64,000 bases of DNA, from NCBI GenBank assembly GCA_028671895.1, contig JAPMAC010000221.1:682001-746000 (forward strand). Direction: 5' to 3'. Numbering within the stretch: position 1 is the stretch's first letter; every line of letters begins with the position of its first letter. This document shows, in pieces, positions 35,093 through 44,725 of the stretch. This DNA is from Oenanthe sinensis (taxonomy: Eukaryota; Streptophyta; Magnoliopsida; Apiales; Apiaceae). The translations under genes were made by a program, and so were the position numbers. Under the pieces are notes generated by a model. That model did not search any database. It saw nothing but the letters and a program-made list of their open reading frames with translations, and was not told where the DNA came from.

Positions 35093-36214
35093 TCATGCAT
35101 TTTCTCCCGACTTGCATTCACGAGCCAGATGGCCCTTTTTTCCATACTTGAAACAAACAACACTAGGCTCTTTGCTGCTGGACGCATAATGTCCGGCTTG
35201 ACGACATTTATAACAGTGGACCGATGCTTGTCGGCACGGTCCAGGATGTTTTCTGCCACACGTCTTGCATTCAGGCAACGGTGGATGATTCAGATTTGAC
35301 TGGTTACTCTGAGGAGCTTGAAACTTCCGCCTCTCATTATTATTGTTGCCCGACTTCTTCTGAAAGGTGTTGGTATTCTCACGCTTCACAAACGTCTTCT
35401 TAAAATTAGGCTTTTCAGCCTTCTTCTCGAATCTCTCACTAGAATTTTCAAACTTTCTCTTCTTCCCACTCTTGTCTTTCATATACAACTCATTTCTACT
35501 TTCAACAATAGAAGCTTTTTGCACAAGCGTTGAGTATTTCATAATCTCTAGAACAACGACCCTATTTTGGATCCATGGTTTCAGGCCTAACTGAAAACGT
35601 TTGGCCCGCTTTTCATCAGTGTCCACACGATGTGGAACAAAATGAGACAACTCAGTAAACTTAGCTTCATACTTGGCTACCGACATATTTCCTTGCTTTA
35701 ACTCAAGGAACTTAACTTCCATTTGACTTTCCAAGTACTTTGGAAATCACTTTTCGAGAAACAGTTCAACAAATCAGCTCCAAGGCACCACAACAATACC
35801 TTCTAGAGTTTTCTTGGCCTCCCACCAATAATTTGCCTCACATTTAAGCATATAAGCAGAAAAGATAGTTTTCTTGCTCTCGTCAACATCAACAATCTCA
35901 AAAGTTTTCTCTATCTCCTTGATCCAGGCCTTAGCCTTAACAGGATCAGAAGTTCCCTTAAATTCAGGAGGGTTCAAGGATTTGAATGATTTAAAAGTCA
36001 CAGAAGATTTAGGTTGAGTAGCTGGAGGTTGAATTCCTCCAGCTGGAGCACCTCCTGCCCGAGGAGGATTGTTCTGGGTGAACTGACGTATAAACTCACA
36101 GAACATACGGTAAGGATCAATAGGAAGTGGATTTGGTGCATAGCGTTGCTCTGGACTTGCACGATCCACTGGCTCATAATTGACGATACGATGGGTATTG
36201 CGTCTTCGTGGCAT
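35093..36214 (-). pseudogene. Gypsy1 gag
   Basis: It starts at ATG 36214 (MPRRRNTHRIVNYEP). The retrotransposon gag domain follows (PPEFKGTSDPVKAKAWIKEI, then FLELKQGNMSVAKYEAKFTE). Two zinc knuckles are both damaged: CYKCRQAGHYASSS lacks the last cysteine, and CFKYGKKGHLAREC has tyrosine for the second cysteine. One in-frame stop near 35774 splits it. Nucleic-acid binding would be impaired. Confidence 0.88.
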
Positions 36215-36458
36215 CTTTCACTATTAAGAGTGTAACCACAAAATATCAATACCAACAGAACCAATAATCTCATTTTGAATAACACAGGTTATGAAGACAG
36301 GAAAAATTTCTCAGTTTCCTGAGGCATAATCACAGGAAACAATAGACACAAGAAACAGAAATATGGTAAAATCCCTAAACATTTTAAATGTAGTAGGGTT
36401 CACCACATTTCAAAAATCATCTCTTTAGTCAAATTTAGATCTGAAAGATCTAACCTCT
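36215..36458 (-). other. Gypsy1 leader, gag-proximal piece
   Basis: Non-coding sequence directly upstream of the gag ATG. It ends at the CCTCT duplication where Gypsy2 inserted and continues at 52654. Confidence 0.7.
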
Positions 36459-37038
36459 TATTACGGATTAAAAACGAGGTGTATTTAATGCGCAATTAAT
36501 GCTAGGGTTTGGGGAAGCTTCGAGCTTTAATGGCTGCACTAATGTTTCGTGACTTCCTCAAGTCCTCGTTAACTGCCTACGTATCTCTGTTGTGTTTAGA
36601 GAATCAAGCCAAAACGTAGTTCTAAGGTTGAGGGGTTAGGCCCTTTATATAGGAGACTTGGTGGCCAAGTCTCCTAGTGTCAAGGTTGTCTAAACCTCTT
36701 AGGAGTGAGAGTCCTTGTGGGACTCTTCCCATGTTTGGGTTTCTAGATCCTTCTAGGATTAGGGCCTTTAACAGGTTTTTCGGGCCTTAATTAAGCTCTT
36801 ATTAATTAATTACGAATTTAATTAATAACAGAGGCTTATTGGGCCTATGGCTTCAACAGAACTGATAGGCTGGATTTTACAAATCCAATTGATTCTTGAA
36901 TTATAAATCCAATTGATCCTGGGACTTATTTTCCTAGTTCGTTTCAAGGGCCCAAGCCTTTGGATCATACCAGGTCCAATAAATGAAATAATAAATGCTA
37001 TATTTATTATTTCTTCATGGCTATTTTTAGCCATATCA
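36459..37038 (-). repeat. Gypsy2 3' LTR
   Basis: 580 bp from TATTACGGATTAAAAACGAG to AGCCATATCA. The partner has TGTTAAGGATT, so the terminal TG is mutated here. It lacks a 34-bp segment present in the 5' LTR (between TATAGG and AGACTTGG). The matching minus-strand TATA region is at about 36646-36656. Confidence 0.9.
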
Positions 37039-37060
37039 TTTGCCCACCAACTTTTGGGAA
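37039..37060 (-). other. Gypsy2 polypurine tract
   Basis: Minus-strand AAAAGTTGGTGGGCAAA precedes the LTR start TGATATGGC. It is a weak, interrupted purine tract. Confidence 0.55.
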
Positions 37061-37249
37061 AACTTCGTGAGTTTTCGTAAAAGTTTCACAAAGGGTTTTC
37101 AATGCCTTATCGGGCTTTTGACTCATTTTAGTCAATTTTATCTCGTCTTTTGGGCTCAGGCCTTTTTATTTTTAATCTTTTTAAAGAATTAATATTGAAC
37201 AAATTGGTCCCCAAAGGACTTTACTCCTAGAAAACTTGTCGAGGATGCC

Positions 37250-37535
37250 CTTTTTTTCATGCCCTAAATCGACCTGGATTGAGGTCGATTTCGACCTGGA
37301 TCGAGGTCGAACAGGAATCCAAAACACCTTGAGGTCGAACAGAGTGATTGAGGTCGATTTCGACCTGAATCGAGGTCGAACAGGGGTCCAAAACACCTCG
37401 AGGTCGAACAGATTGATTGAGGTCGATTTCGACCTAGATCGAGGTCGAACAGGGGTCCAAAACACCTCGAGGTTGAATAGAGTGATTGAGGTCGATTTCG
37501 ACCTCGATTGAGGTCGAATTAGGCCTTAAAAAACC
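37250..37535. repeat. 69-bp tandem repeats with inverted GAGGTCGA arms
   Basis: Units start at about 37277, 37346, 37415 and 37484, exactly 69 bp apart. Each holds GAGGTCGATTTCGACCT, an almost perfect palindrome, and GTCCAAAACACCTCGAGG. Because 69 is a multiple of 3, both strands stay open in long repetitive frames that I do not regard as genes. Confidence 0.92.
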
Positions 37536-38160
37536 TTTCAAGTCGAACTGCATGTTTGAAGTCGATTTCGACCTCGATTGAGGTCGATTTAGGCTTCAAA
37601 ATCCCTTGAGGCCGAAACCAATAGCTTTGTTTTATCCGACTTGGAATGAGGTCGATTTAGGCCTCGAATATCCCTGAAGTCGAAATGTCTTACTATAATT
37701 GACTTCTTTCTCGATTGAAGTCGATTTAAACCTTAAAACCCTTTGAGGTCGAAATATCTTTCTGAGATTGGCTTCGACTTCGATTGAAGTCGAATTAGGC
37801 TTCAAAAATCCTTGAAGTCGAAATTAATGTTTGGAATCGATATCGACCTCGATTGAGGTCGATTTAGGCCTCAAAAATCCTTGAAGTCGAAATGTCAATC
37901 TGAGATTGGCTTCGACTTCGATTGAAGTCGAAGGATTCAAAAATCCTTGAAGTCGAAATTCATGTTTGAAGTCGATATCGACCTCGATTGAGGTCGATTT
38001 AGGCCTCAAAAATCCTTGAAGTCGAAATGTCTATCTGAGATTGACTTCAACTTCGATTGAAGTCGAATTAGGCTTCAAAAATCCTTGAGGTCGAAATTCA
38101 TGTTTGAAGTCGATATCGACCTCGATGGAGGTCGATTTAGGCCTAAAAAATCCTTGAGGT
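37536..38160. repeat. Diverged GGTCGA repeats, about 135-138 bp higher-order period
   Basis: The TCGATATCGACCTCGATTG block recurs near 37836, 37971 and 38110. Between copies, GTCGAAAT and CTTCGACTTCGATTGAAGTC elements alternate. It is a continuation of the 69-bp array in which pairs of units have diverged together. Confidence 0.85.
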
Positions 38161-38580
38161 CGAAATCTCTGAGGGCCTCATGGCTTTATGATTTTCGACT
38201 AGGAATGAAGTCGAATTAGACCTCAAAATTCTTTGAGGTCGAAATCTCTGAGGGCCTCATGGCTTTATGATTTTCGACTAGGAATGAAGTCGAATTAGAC
38301 CTCAAAATTCTTTTAGGTCGAAATCTCTGAGGGCCTCATTGCTTTATGATTTTCGACTAGGAATGAAGTCAAATTAGACCTCAAAATTCTTTGAGGTCGA
38401 AATCTCTGAGGGCCTCATGGCTTTATGATTTTCGACTAGGAATGAAGTCGAATTAGACCTCAAAATTCTTTGAGGTCGAAATCTCTGAGAGCCTCATGGC
38501 TTTATGATTTTCGACTAGGAATGAAGTTGAATTAGACCTCAAAATTCTTTGAGGTCAAAATATCTAAGGGCATCACGGCT
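38161..38580. repeat. 79-bp tandem repeat, about five copies
   Basis: CGAAATCTCTGAGGGCCTCA begins at 38161, 38240, 38319, 38398 and 38477 with a degraded sixth start at 38556, each step exactly 79 bp. The copies are very similar. Each ends with GACCTCAAAATTCTTTGAGG, itself partly palindromic. This array is younger than the one to its left. Confidence 0.94.
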
Positions 38581-38970
38581 TTATGGGCTCTATACACGGG
38601 CCTTTTATCGAAGAGTCTAACAGCTTTCTCAGAATAAATGGCTTTCAGGGTTTTTGGATCATGGCTCTTTATTAATTAACTTATAGGTCTTTCATCTTTA
38701 TCGGGCCTTTTGGGCCTTGGACTATCTATTTTATAGGCCTTCGAGGCTTTTGATTTTGTAACACGGACCTTCATGGTTTTAAGGGTTATAGGCTTTGTAG
38801 GTCCAAGCTCTAGATCTTTCCTGGTTTATGGGTTACAGATATTTGGGCTTTAAAACATGGGCTTTTGAGCCCATTCACCGGTCATACCGGGTGATTTTCC
38901 CTTCAATGGTCGTGTGACCTAGAAACACCTGTTAAAAGGTGAATTCAAATGGTCATGTCACCGGCTGGGG
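38581..38970 (+). other. Spacer between the tandem repeats and the antisense gene
   Basis: No ORF. Several GGGCCTT and TAGGCCTT strings occur. It probably contains the upstream promoter of the antisense gene, whose TATA box is at 38975. Confidence 0.5.
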
Positions 38971-38974
38971 ATTG

Positions 38975-38980
38975 TATATA
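38975..38980 (+). promoter_or_regulatory. TATA box of the Gypsy2 antisense gene
   Basis: TATATA at 38975-38980, about 130 bp before the preferred ATG at 39112, on the strand opposite to gag-pol. The spacing leaves room for a start site near 39005-39010. Confidence 0.5.
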
Positions 38981-39111
38981 TGAGTGGTGTGAGGGGCTTC
39001 ATTTCTCACACTTCTTATTTATCACTTCGTTCTCCTATATTTGAGCTCTCAAGCTTTCTAGCAATTCCAGTCTTTAGTTTCCTCGAGGATACACAAAAAC
39101 TCGAAAGAAGG

Positions 39112-41095
39112 ATGGCAGACAAAAGAGCTTCGAGATTGGCAGCTATGAATGCGGGATCGGCTAAAAGAGGTAAACCCCTAAATCGAATCCCCATTTTTTC
39201 TACCTACATGTCTTTGTTGGATATGATAAATCAAAGGGGAGACGAATACCCAAGTCAATCTCACTTAGACTCGTACAGTCGTAGTAGTAAAATTTTTGAT
39301 ACTGATGTAGTAGAGGAATACAACAAACTTTTTAATTTCCCCCTAGGTTTACCATTTCCTTGGTGGAGCCTGGCGACAGGACCTGCCATTGGAATCCTAG
39401 TCGATTATTTGTTTATGTAGACGCCCTATTAGCGGGGCTTAGGTTTCCTTTACATGATTTCATCCCAACTCTTTTGGCTGATGTTCAAATAAACCCTTGT
39501 CAAATCGTGCCCAATGGATGGAGACTCATCCATTGTTTCATGGTTTTATGCTTGGAAAAGAAACTAAAAATGACTGTCCCCCTTTTCCGAAAAATATTTC
39601 AATTCAAAAACTCTTCCAGCCTTTCCTTGGGTTCGGTTCACATAGCCCACAGGCCCAACAAACCCCACATCTTCGACACCTCTTCAATACCTGATAACAA
39701 CCTTCATTGGAAGGAAAATTTTGTTCAAGTGAAATGGGAAGGGGGAGATTGGGGGACTCTTTTTAGGCCCATATTTAGCAAGGTAGCAGATGGGAGTGTC
39801 GACTCCATTAAACTCTCAGAGGAGGAGCATGCCGCCTATACCAGGCTTACTCAGGTGGAAAACAAGCAAGTTGCTTGGGTTCTTCTTGATGAGCACAAAT
39901 TGAAGGTCGTGGGCCTGTCGAGGGCCTCGAGCAAAGGTATATTGTCTTACTTAGGCCTTCCCCCCCTTTTTTTTGATTGTTTTACTTACATGTCTTATGT
40001 TTTCTTTTCAGCTGCTGCGTTGATTAACGAGTGGACTATTCCACCCGTGGAGGAAACAGGCCGTATGAAGCGTCTAAAGCTGATGAATGACCCTAGGCAG
40101 GGGAAGGAACTTCCGGCTTTCTTACAGCCATATTCCGAGCCAATCGAGGCTGAGGGCAGCGAGCCTGTTAATGCGTCCAAATCCCAAGTGTATAAACCAG
40201 GTTGGGGTTTCAGGAAGTCGGACACTGTGGTCGGCTGCACAGATCATGCAAGGGATTGGTCCCTTCATTCCCTTACTCCTTGTGACTACAAGGACATCGT
40301 TTTGGGACGCGACGAGGATAGTACCAAGGCTTTGGGTGCACAGGCGTTGGCATCGGTAAGTTTCCTTTCTTCCTTGATTCGCATTCCTCAGTTCTTTTGG
40401 TCATATTTTTGGGCTTTCTATATGCTTCGACTTGTTTTGTTGTTTTTCAGGCCAATGCCTATTTTCAGGCTTCTTTGCATCAAACGGAAGCGTGGAAAAC
40501 TCGGGCGGGGAAGCACAATAAAGAGCTTACTGTAGCCCATGCCAAAATCAAACACTTGGAGGAGGAGTTGGCAAAAAAGGAAAAGATCCTGAAACAGGCT
40601 CAGGCTGAGGTAATCGAACTTAGGGCTGATAAGAATGCCATTATTGACAATTATATGGATTCAGACGAGTATCGGGAGTTGATTGAGGCTCACGACGACC
40701 TAGTCTTTCCAACCAACTATACTATTAGTTGGAATGCCGCCCTCAAGGAAGTGCTGGATAAGCATCCAGGTTTGTTTGACCTAAGGGTAGACCTTAAATG
40801 CCCTCAGTCAGCCGAAGCCTTGAAGCGGTTGTTCGATGAGCATGAGGAAACTGATGGAGAGGACAACCCTGATGTTAGGACGGAAAAGGCTCGTGAACCT
40901 TCTCTTACTCATTCTCCTTCTCCTCACAGGGTTTTCTTAGAGAAGACTGCCCCAAAGACAACTCCCCATAAGCCAACAGAAGAAAGCTCCTCCGAAGAGG
41001 AAGGATTAGGTGAAGGTGAAGAGGGTTCGTCTTCATCTAGTGGGGAGGAGTCATCTGAAGAGGAGGAGGAGGAGGTGGAGGAGGCGTCGAAGTAG
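39112..41095 (+). pseudogene. Gypsy2 antisense gene with Transposase_28-like domain, two introns and an acidic tail
   Basis: It is transcribed opposite to pol. The preferred start is ATG 39112 (MADKRASRLAAMNAGSAKRG, context AGGATGGC); an earlier ATG at 38980 overlaps the TATA box. The core segment LLAGLRFPLHDFIPTLL with NGWRLIHCFMVLCLEK resembles the putative gypsy-type transposon family (PF04195). Intron 1 is 39937-40011 (AAAG then GTATAT, ending TTTTCAG; 75 nt, so it can be read through). Intron 2 is 40356-40450 (GTAAGT to TTTTTCAG). Removing intron 2 joins two different frames exactly in phase, which strongly supports real splicing. After it come a coiled coil (about 40451-40640) and a Glu/Ser-rich tail. 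One frameshift near 39350-39365 breaks this copy; otherwise the product would be about 600 residues. Its job is unknown. Antisense genes in this position are known in Grande-type elements. Confidence 0.8.
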
Positions 41096-41410
41096 ATAGG
41101 TTTTATTTATGTTGCCCCTAGGGGCTTTGTAAAAACATTTAGCCTTCGGGCTTTTATTTATGTATTCATGTCTTCTACTTTCTGCCTTTTTACTTTGTGC
41201 CTTAGTTTTGCTTTGTTTTTCGTGTTTATCTTGAACATAAATAACAAACACTCTCGAGGCTTGTAAAAAGACTAAGTGAAAATGACAAACGTTATATAGG
41301 GAAAACAGAAAGCATTTCTCGAAACTTATAATTTAGTATAAAAAGAAACAAATTATGCCTTCGAGTCAATAATTAAATGTTTTCGAAAATAAAAACTTAA
41401 ACATAATAAA
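41096..41410. other. Convergent 3' ends of the antisense gene and Gypsy2 pol
   Basis: The antisense stop is at 41093-41095 and pol (minus strand) ends at about 41410. The roughly 315 bp between them hold GCCTTCGGGCTTTT-type sequence and AATAA strings on both strands, fitting polyadenylation signals. No further gene. Confidence 0.5.
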
Positions 41411-43060
41411 TTCTCAAGTTGGCAGCATTCCAGCTTCTTGGGATTTCGATCCCTTCAAGTGTTTGGAGTTTATATGCGCCCTGTCCTGTGACTTCTTTCA
41501 CTTGATACGGTCCTTCCTAGTTTGGGGCTAACTTGCCCTTGGGACCAGCTCCAGACGCCTCGATTTTTCGTAGAACTAAGTGTCCTATGCAGAAGAACCT
41601 TTCTTTTACTCTAAGGTTGTAATAGAATGGAGCTTTCTTTTGATTTGCCACTATTCGGGCATTGGCCTTGTCACGTATCTCATCTATCAGATCTAAAGCC
41701 AGCTTCATGCCCTCTTCATTGGCGTCAATCTGGAACTCTTGCACTCTCGGTGATGCTTGGGTTATTTCAACGGGCACCACCGCCTCGGCCCCATAGGCTA
41801 GTTGAAATGGAGTAGCGCCTGTTGAAGTCCTACAAGTAGTTCTGTATGCCCACAAGATTGGAAGCAATTCATCAACTCAAGTTCCTTGGGAGCGTTCAAT
41901 CCTCTTTTTGAGTCCATCCAAGATAATTATGTTGGCCACTTCGGCTTGTCCATTTGATTGTGGATGAGCGACTGAGGTGAAGCGTAGTTCAATGTCATAG
42001 TTTCTATAGTATTCTATGAAGTCCTTATTGTTAAATTGAGTTCCATTATCCGTCACCAGGATTCGAGGTAATCCATACCTGCATATAACACTCTCCCAGA
42101 AGAACTGTGCTACATTTTTAGTGTCAATCTTGGCCAGAGGCTTGGCTTCTATCCATTTGGTGAAGTAATCAATGGCGACTATGAGAAACTTTCTTTGCGC
42201 ACTGGCCATAGGAAATGGGCCTAAAATATCCATTCCCCACATGGCAAAGAGGAGTGGAGAGTTAATGGATGTCAGCATCTCAGGAGGCTGCCTAATGACG
42301 GGTGCAAACTTCTGGCAGCGGTCACACTTCTTAACGTAAGCTTTAGCATCTCTAAGCATTTCAGGCCAATAGAATCCTAGTCTCATGACTTTATGGGCAA
42401 GAGCCCTGCTTCCAAGGTGCTGCCCGCATACACCTTCATGAACTTCCCTTAGGGCTACTTCAGCCTCATGGGGCCTTAAACATTTTAAATAGGGTATTAC
42501 GTACGAATTCTTGTAGAGAATTCCCTCTATAAGGGCATACTTCAAGGCCCTTACTGACAGTTTGCGTGCCTCTATGGGATCATATGGTTTCTTTCCCGTC
42601 TCCAAATAAAGCTTGATAGGATCCATCCAACAGGCCCCTAGCTCGATCGGGGCTACCAGTTTAGCGTTAATACTTGGGGTCTTCAAGACTTGGAAATAAA
42701 CATTGCCGAAACAACTATCATTCTCTGACGATGCAAACTTAGATAAGGCATCAGCCTTCACATTCTCCTCTCTTGGAATATACTCGAAGTGACATTCTTC
42801 GAATTGCATGGCTTGAGCTTTAACAATCCTCAAATATTTGGCCATAGTTTCTTCTCGGGCCTCAAACTCCCCATTTACTTGAGAGATCACCAACCTTGAA
42901 TCACCACATACTCTCAACTTGTTCGCCCTCAGGGTTCTGGCCAGACCAAGTCCAGCTATCAAAGCATCATACTCTGCTTCATTGTTTGTAGTGGGGAAAT
43001 CCAATTTGATTGCATACTCAACAATGAATCCATCTGGGCTTTGCAAAACCAAGCCAGCAC
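41411..43060 (-). pseudogene. Gypsy2 archaeal-type RNase H and integrase
   Basis: A 391-codon open frame (41877-43052) starts with a second RNase H (NNEAEYDALIAGLGLARTL, VCGDSRLVISQVNGEF, KADALSKFAS), the extra archaeal-type domain typical of Tat elements. The integrase follows with HLGSRALAHKV and CDRCQKFAP (zinc binding), MWGMDILGPFPMA (D), ILVTDNGTQFNNKDF (D) and HPQSNGQAEVAN (E). All catalytic residues are present. A stop near 41875 separates the C-terminal part (41517-41867, YRTTCRTSTGATPFQLAYG). The end near 41410 is estimated. Confidence 0.9.
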
Positions 43061-43592
43061 CGCTATTGTTCGTTTTTGAAGCTCCATCAAAAAAGAGCAG
43101 TCAGTATTCTTTGAGTTCCTCTTTTTTCTTGTTCTTTTCAGTTTCTTTGTCATCCTCCTGCCCCCTGACTTCTTGGTTGGGGATGGTACACTCAACCACG
43201 AAGTCAGCTAGAGCTTGAACCTTGATGGCCGTTCTTGGCTTGTATCTGATTTCGAACTCTCCAAGCTCAACAACCCATTTAATTAGTCCCCTACTGGCCT
43301 TGGGGCTGTGTAATATGTTTCTCAAAGGCTGGTCTGTCAAGACCTCAATAACATGCGCCTGGAAGTAAGGGCGTAGCTTCCTTGAAGCCATTACTAATGC
43401 TAGGGCAAACTTCTCGACTTTCGAGTAGTTCAGCTCTGCTCCATGCAGAATCTTGCTAACGTAATAAATGGGTTTCTGAACCTTTGCTTCTTTCTTCACG
43501 AGAACAACGCTCATGGCCGAGCTAGAGATGGCAAGGTATAAGTACAGTACCTCTCCAGGCTTTGGTTTGGCAAGCAAAGGTGGCTCAGCCAT
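43061..43592 (-). pseudogene. Gypsy2 first RNase H
   Basis: A 163-codon frame with YLYLAISSSAMSVVLVKKE, KPIYYVSKILHGAELNYSKV and KVQALADFVVEC, which is the Ty3-type RNase H. It ends in a lysine/glutamate-rich linker before the archaeal-type RNase H. A frame change joins it to RT. Confidence 0.87.
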
Positions 43593-44725
43593 ATATTTTT
43601 TAACTCTTCAAAAGCTGCCTAGCTTTCATCGTTCCAGTCAAAATTTTTAACCTTCTCGAGGGCCTTGAAAAATGGCAGGCACTTTTCTCCTGACTTGGAT
43701 ATGAAGTGCCCAAGGGCTGCTACCCTTCCTGTGAGTTTTTGGACATCTCTTATCGTCTTGGGCGACTCCATATCCAGGATTGCTTGAATTTTATCGGGAT
43801 TGGCCTCAATGCCTCTTTTGGAGACCATCAGGCCTAGAAATTTTCCAGAACCTACACCAAAGGCACACTTGGCCGGGTTTAACATCATCTTGTGGGTTCT
43901 CAGAACTTCAAATGCCTCACTTAGGTGCTTAAGATGATCTTCCTTGTTTAAGCTGTTGACTAACATGTCGTCAACATAGACCTTCATTGTCCTTCCAATG
44001 AGGTGTTTGAGGATTTTATTCACAAGCCTTTGATACGTTGCTCCTGCATTCTTAAGTCCAAAAGCCATAACCAGGTAACAAAAAACACCAAAGTCAGTGA
44101 TGAATGATACCTTAGGGATGTCATCGGGGTGCATTTTTATTTGGTTGTAGCCACTGAAGCCATCCATGAAGCTAAGCATCTCGTGCCCAGCTGTGGCATC
44201 TATCAACATGTCTATCCTTGGTAATGGGAAACAGTCCTTAGGACATGCGTCATTTAAGTCGGTGAAGTTTACGCATATTCTCCACTTTCCGTTGCTTTTT
44301 TTGACCATTACCGGGTTAGCCAACCATTCAGGGAATTGAATCTCTTCAATGAATCCAGCTTCTAGCAATTTTTCTACTTCCTGCTTAATGGCCTCCTGTC
44401 TTTCAGGGACAAAACTTCTTTTCTTCTGTTTGACTGCTGTCCTTCCAGGATTTACATTCAACTGATGTGTTATAAGCTCGGGGTCTATTCCTGGCATGTC
44501 AGCTACTGTCTAAGCGAAAACATCTCTGTTATCTTACAGGAAATGAACCAGCTGTTCTTTCAGGTCTTTGGGGAGCGAAGTCCCTATGTAAGTTACCTTC
44601 TCAGGGTTTAAAGTGTCCAAAGGAGCAAGCTCCAAGTCTTCTGCGGGTTTACCCTTCCTTTCTTCTTGATCCCTGACATCCATGTCTTTAATAGGGAGGA
44701 CCTGCCCTCCAGTTCCACTAGGCTT
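43593..44725 (-). pseudogene. Gypsy2 reverse transcriptase
   Basis: The 292-codon frame (43619-44497) includes KWRICVNFTDLNDACPKDCF, MDGFSGYNQIKMHPDD, the catalytic MKVYVDDMLVNS and CAFGVGSGKFLGLMVSKRGI. YVDD is intact. Sequence upstream to 44725 is the protease-RT connector, broken by stops. Confidence 0.92.

Noticed and set aside
35044..35259. 71-codon minus-strand frame overlapping Gypsy1 gag
   Set aside because: It is out of frame with the zinc knuckles and protease. The gag frame explains the region.
31955..36214. Calling Gypsy1 a complete element ending at 31955
   Set aside because: The integrase tail stops without a chromodomain, PPT or LTR and passes directly into Copia2 sequence.
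37181..37511. Long open frames on both strands with repeating VDFDLDRGR or RSRSKSTSI peptides
   Set aside because: They follow from a 69-bp (multiple of three) tandem repeat lacking stops. There is no start context or conservation beyond the repeat.
38161..38580. CRISPR-like regular repeats
   Set aside because: The 79-bp units are contiguous without unique spacers, and this is a plant retroelement.
39347..39420. Possible third intron in the Gypsy2 antisense gene (GT at 39347, AG at 39420, restores frame)
   Set aside because: It would remove the conserved stretch reading DRTCHWNP and LFVYVDALL just before the Transposase_28-like block. A one-base frameshift near 39350-39365 explains the frame change better.
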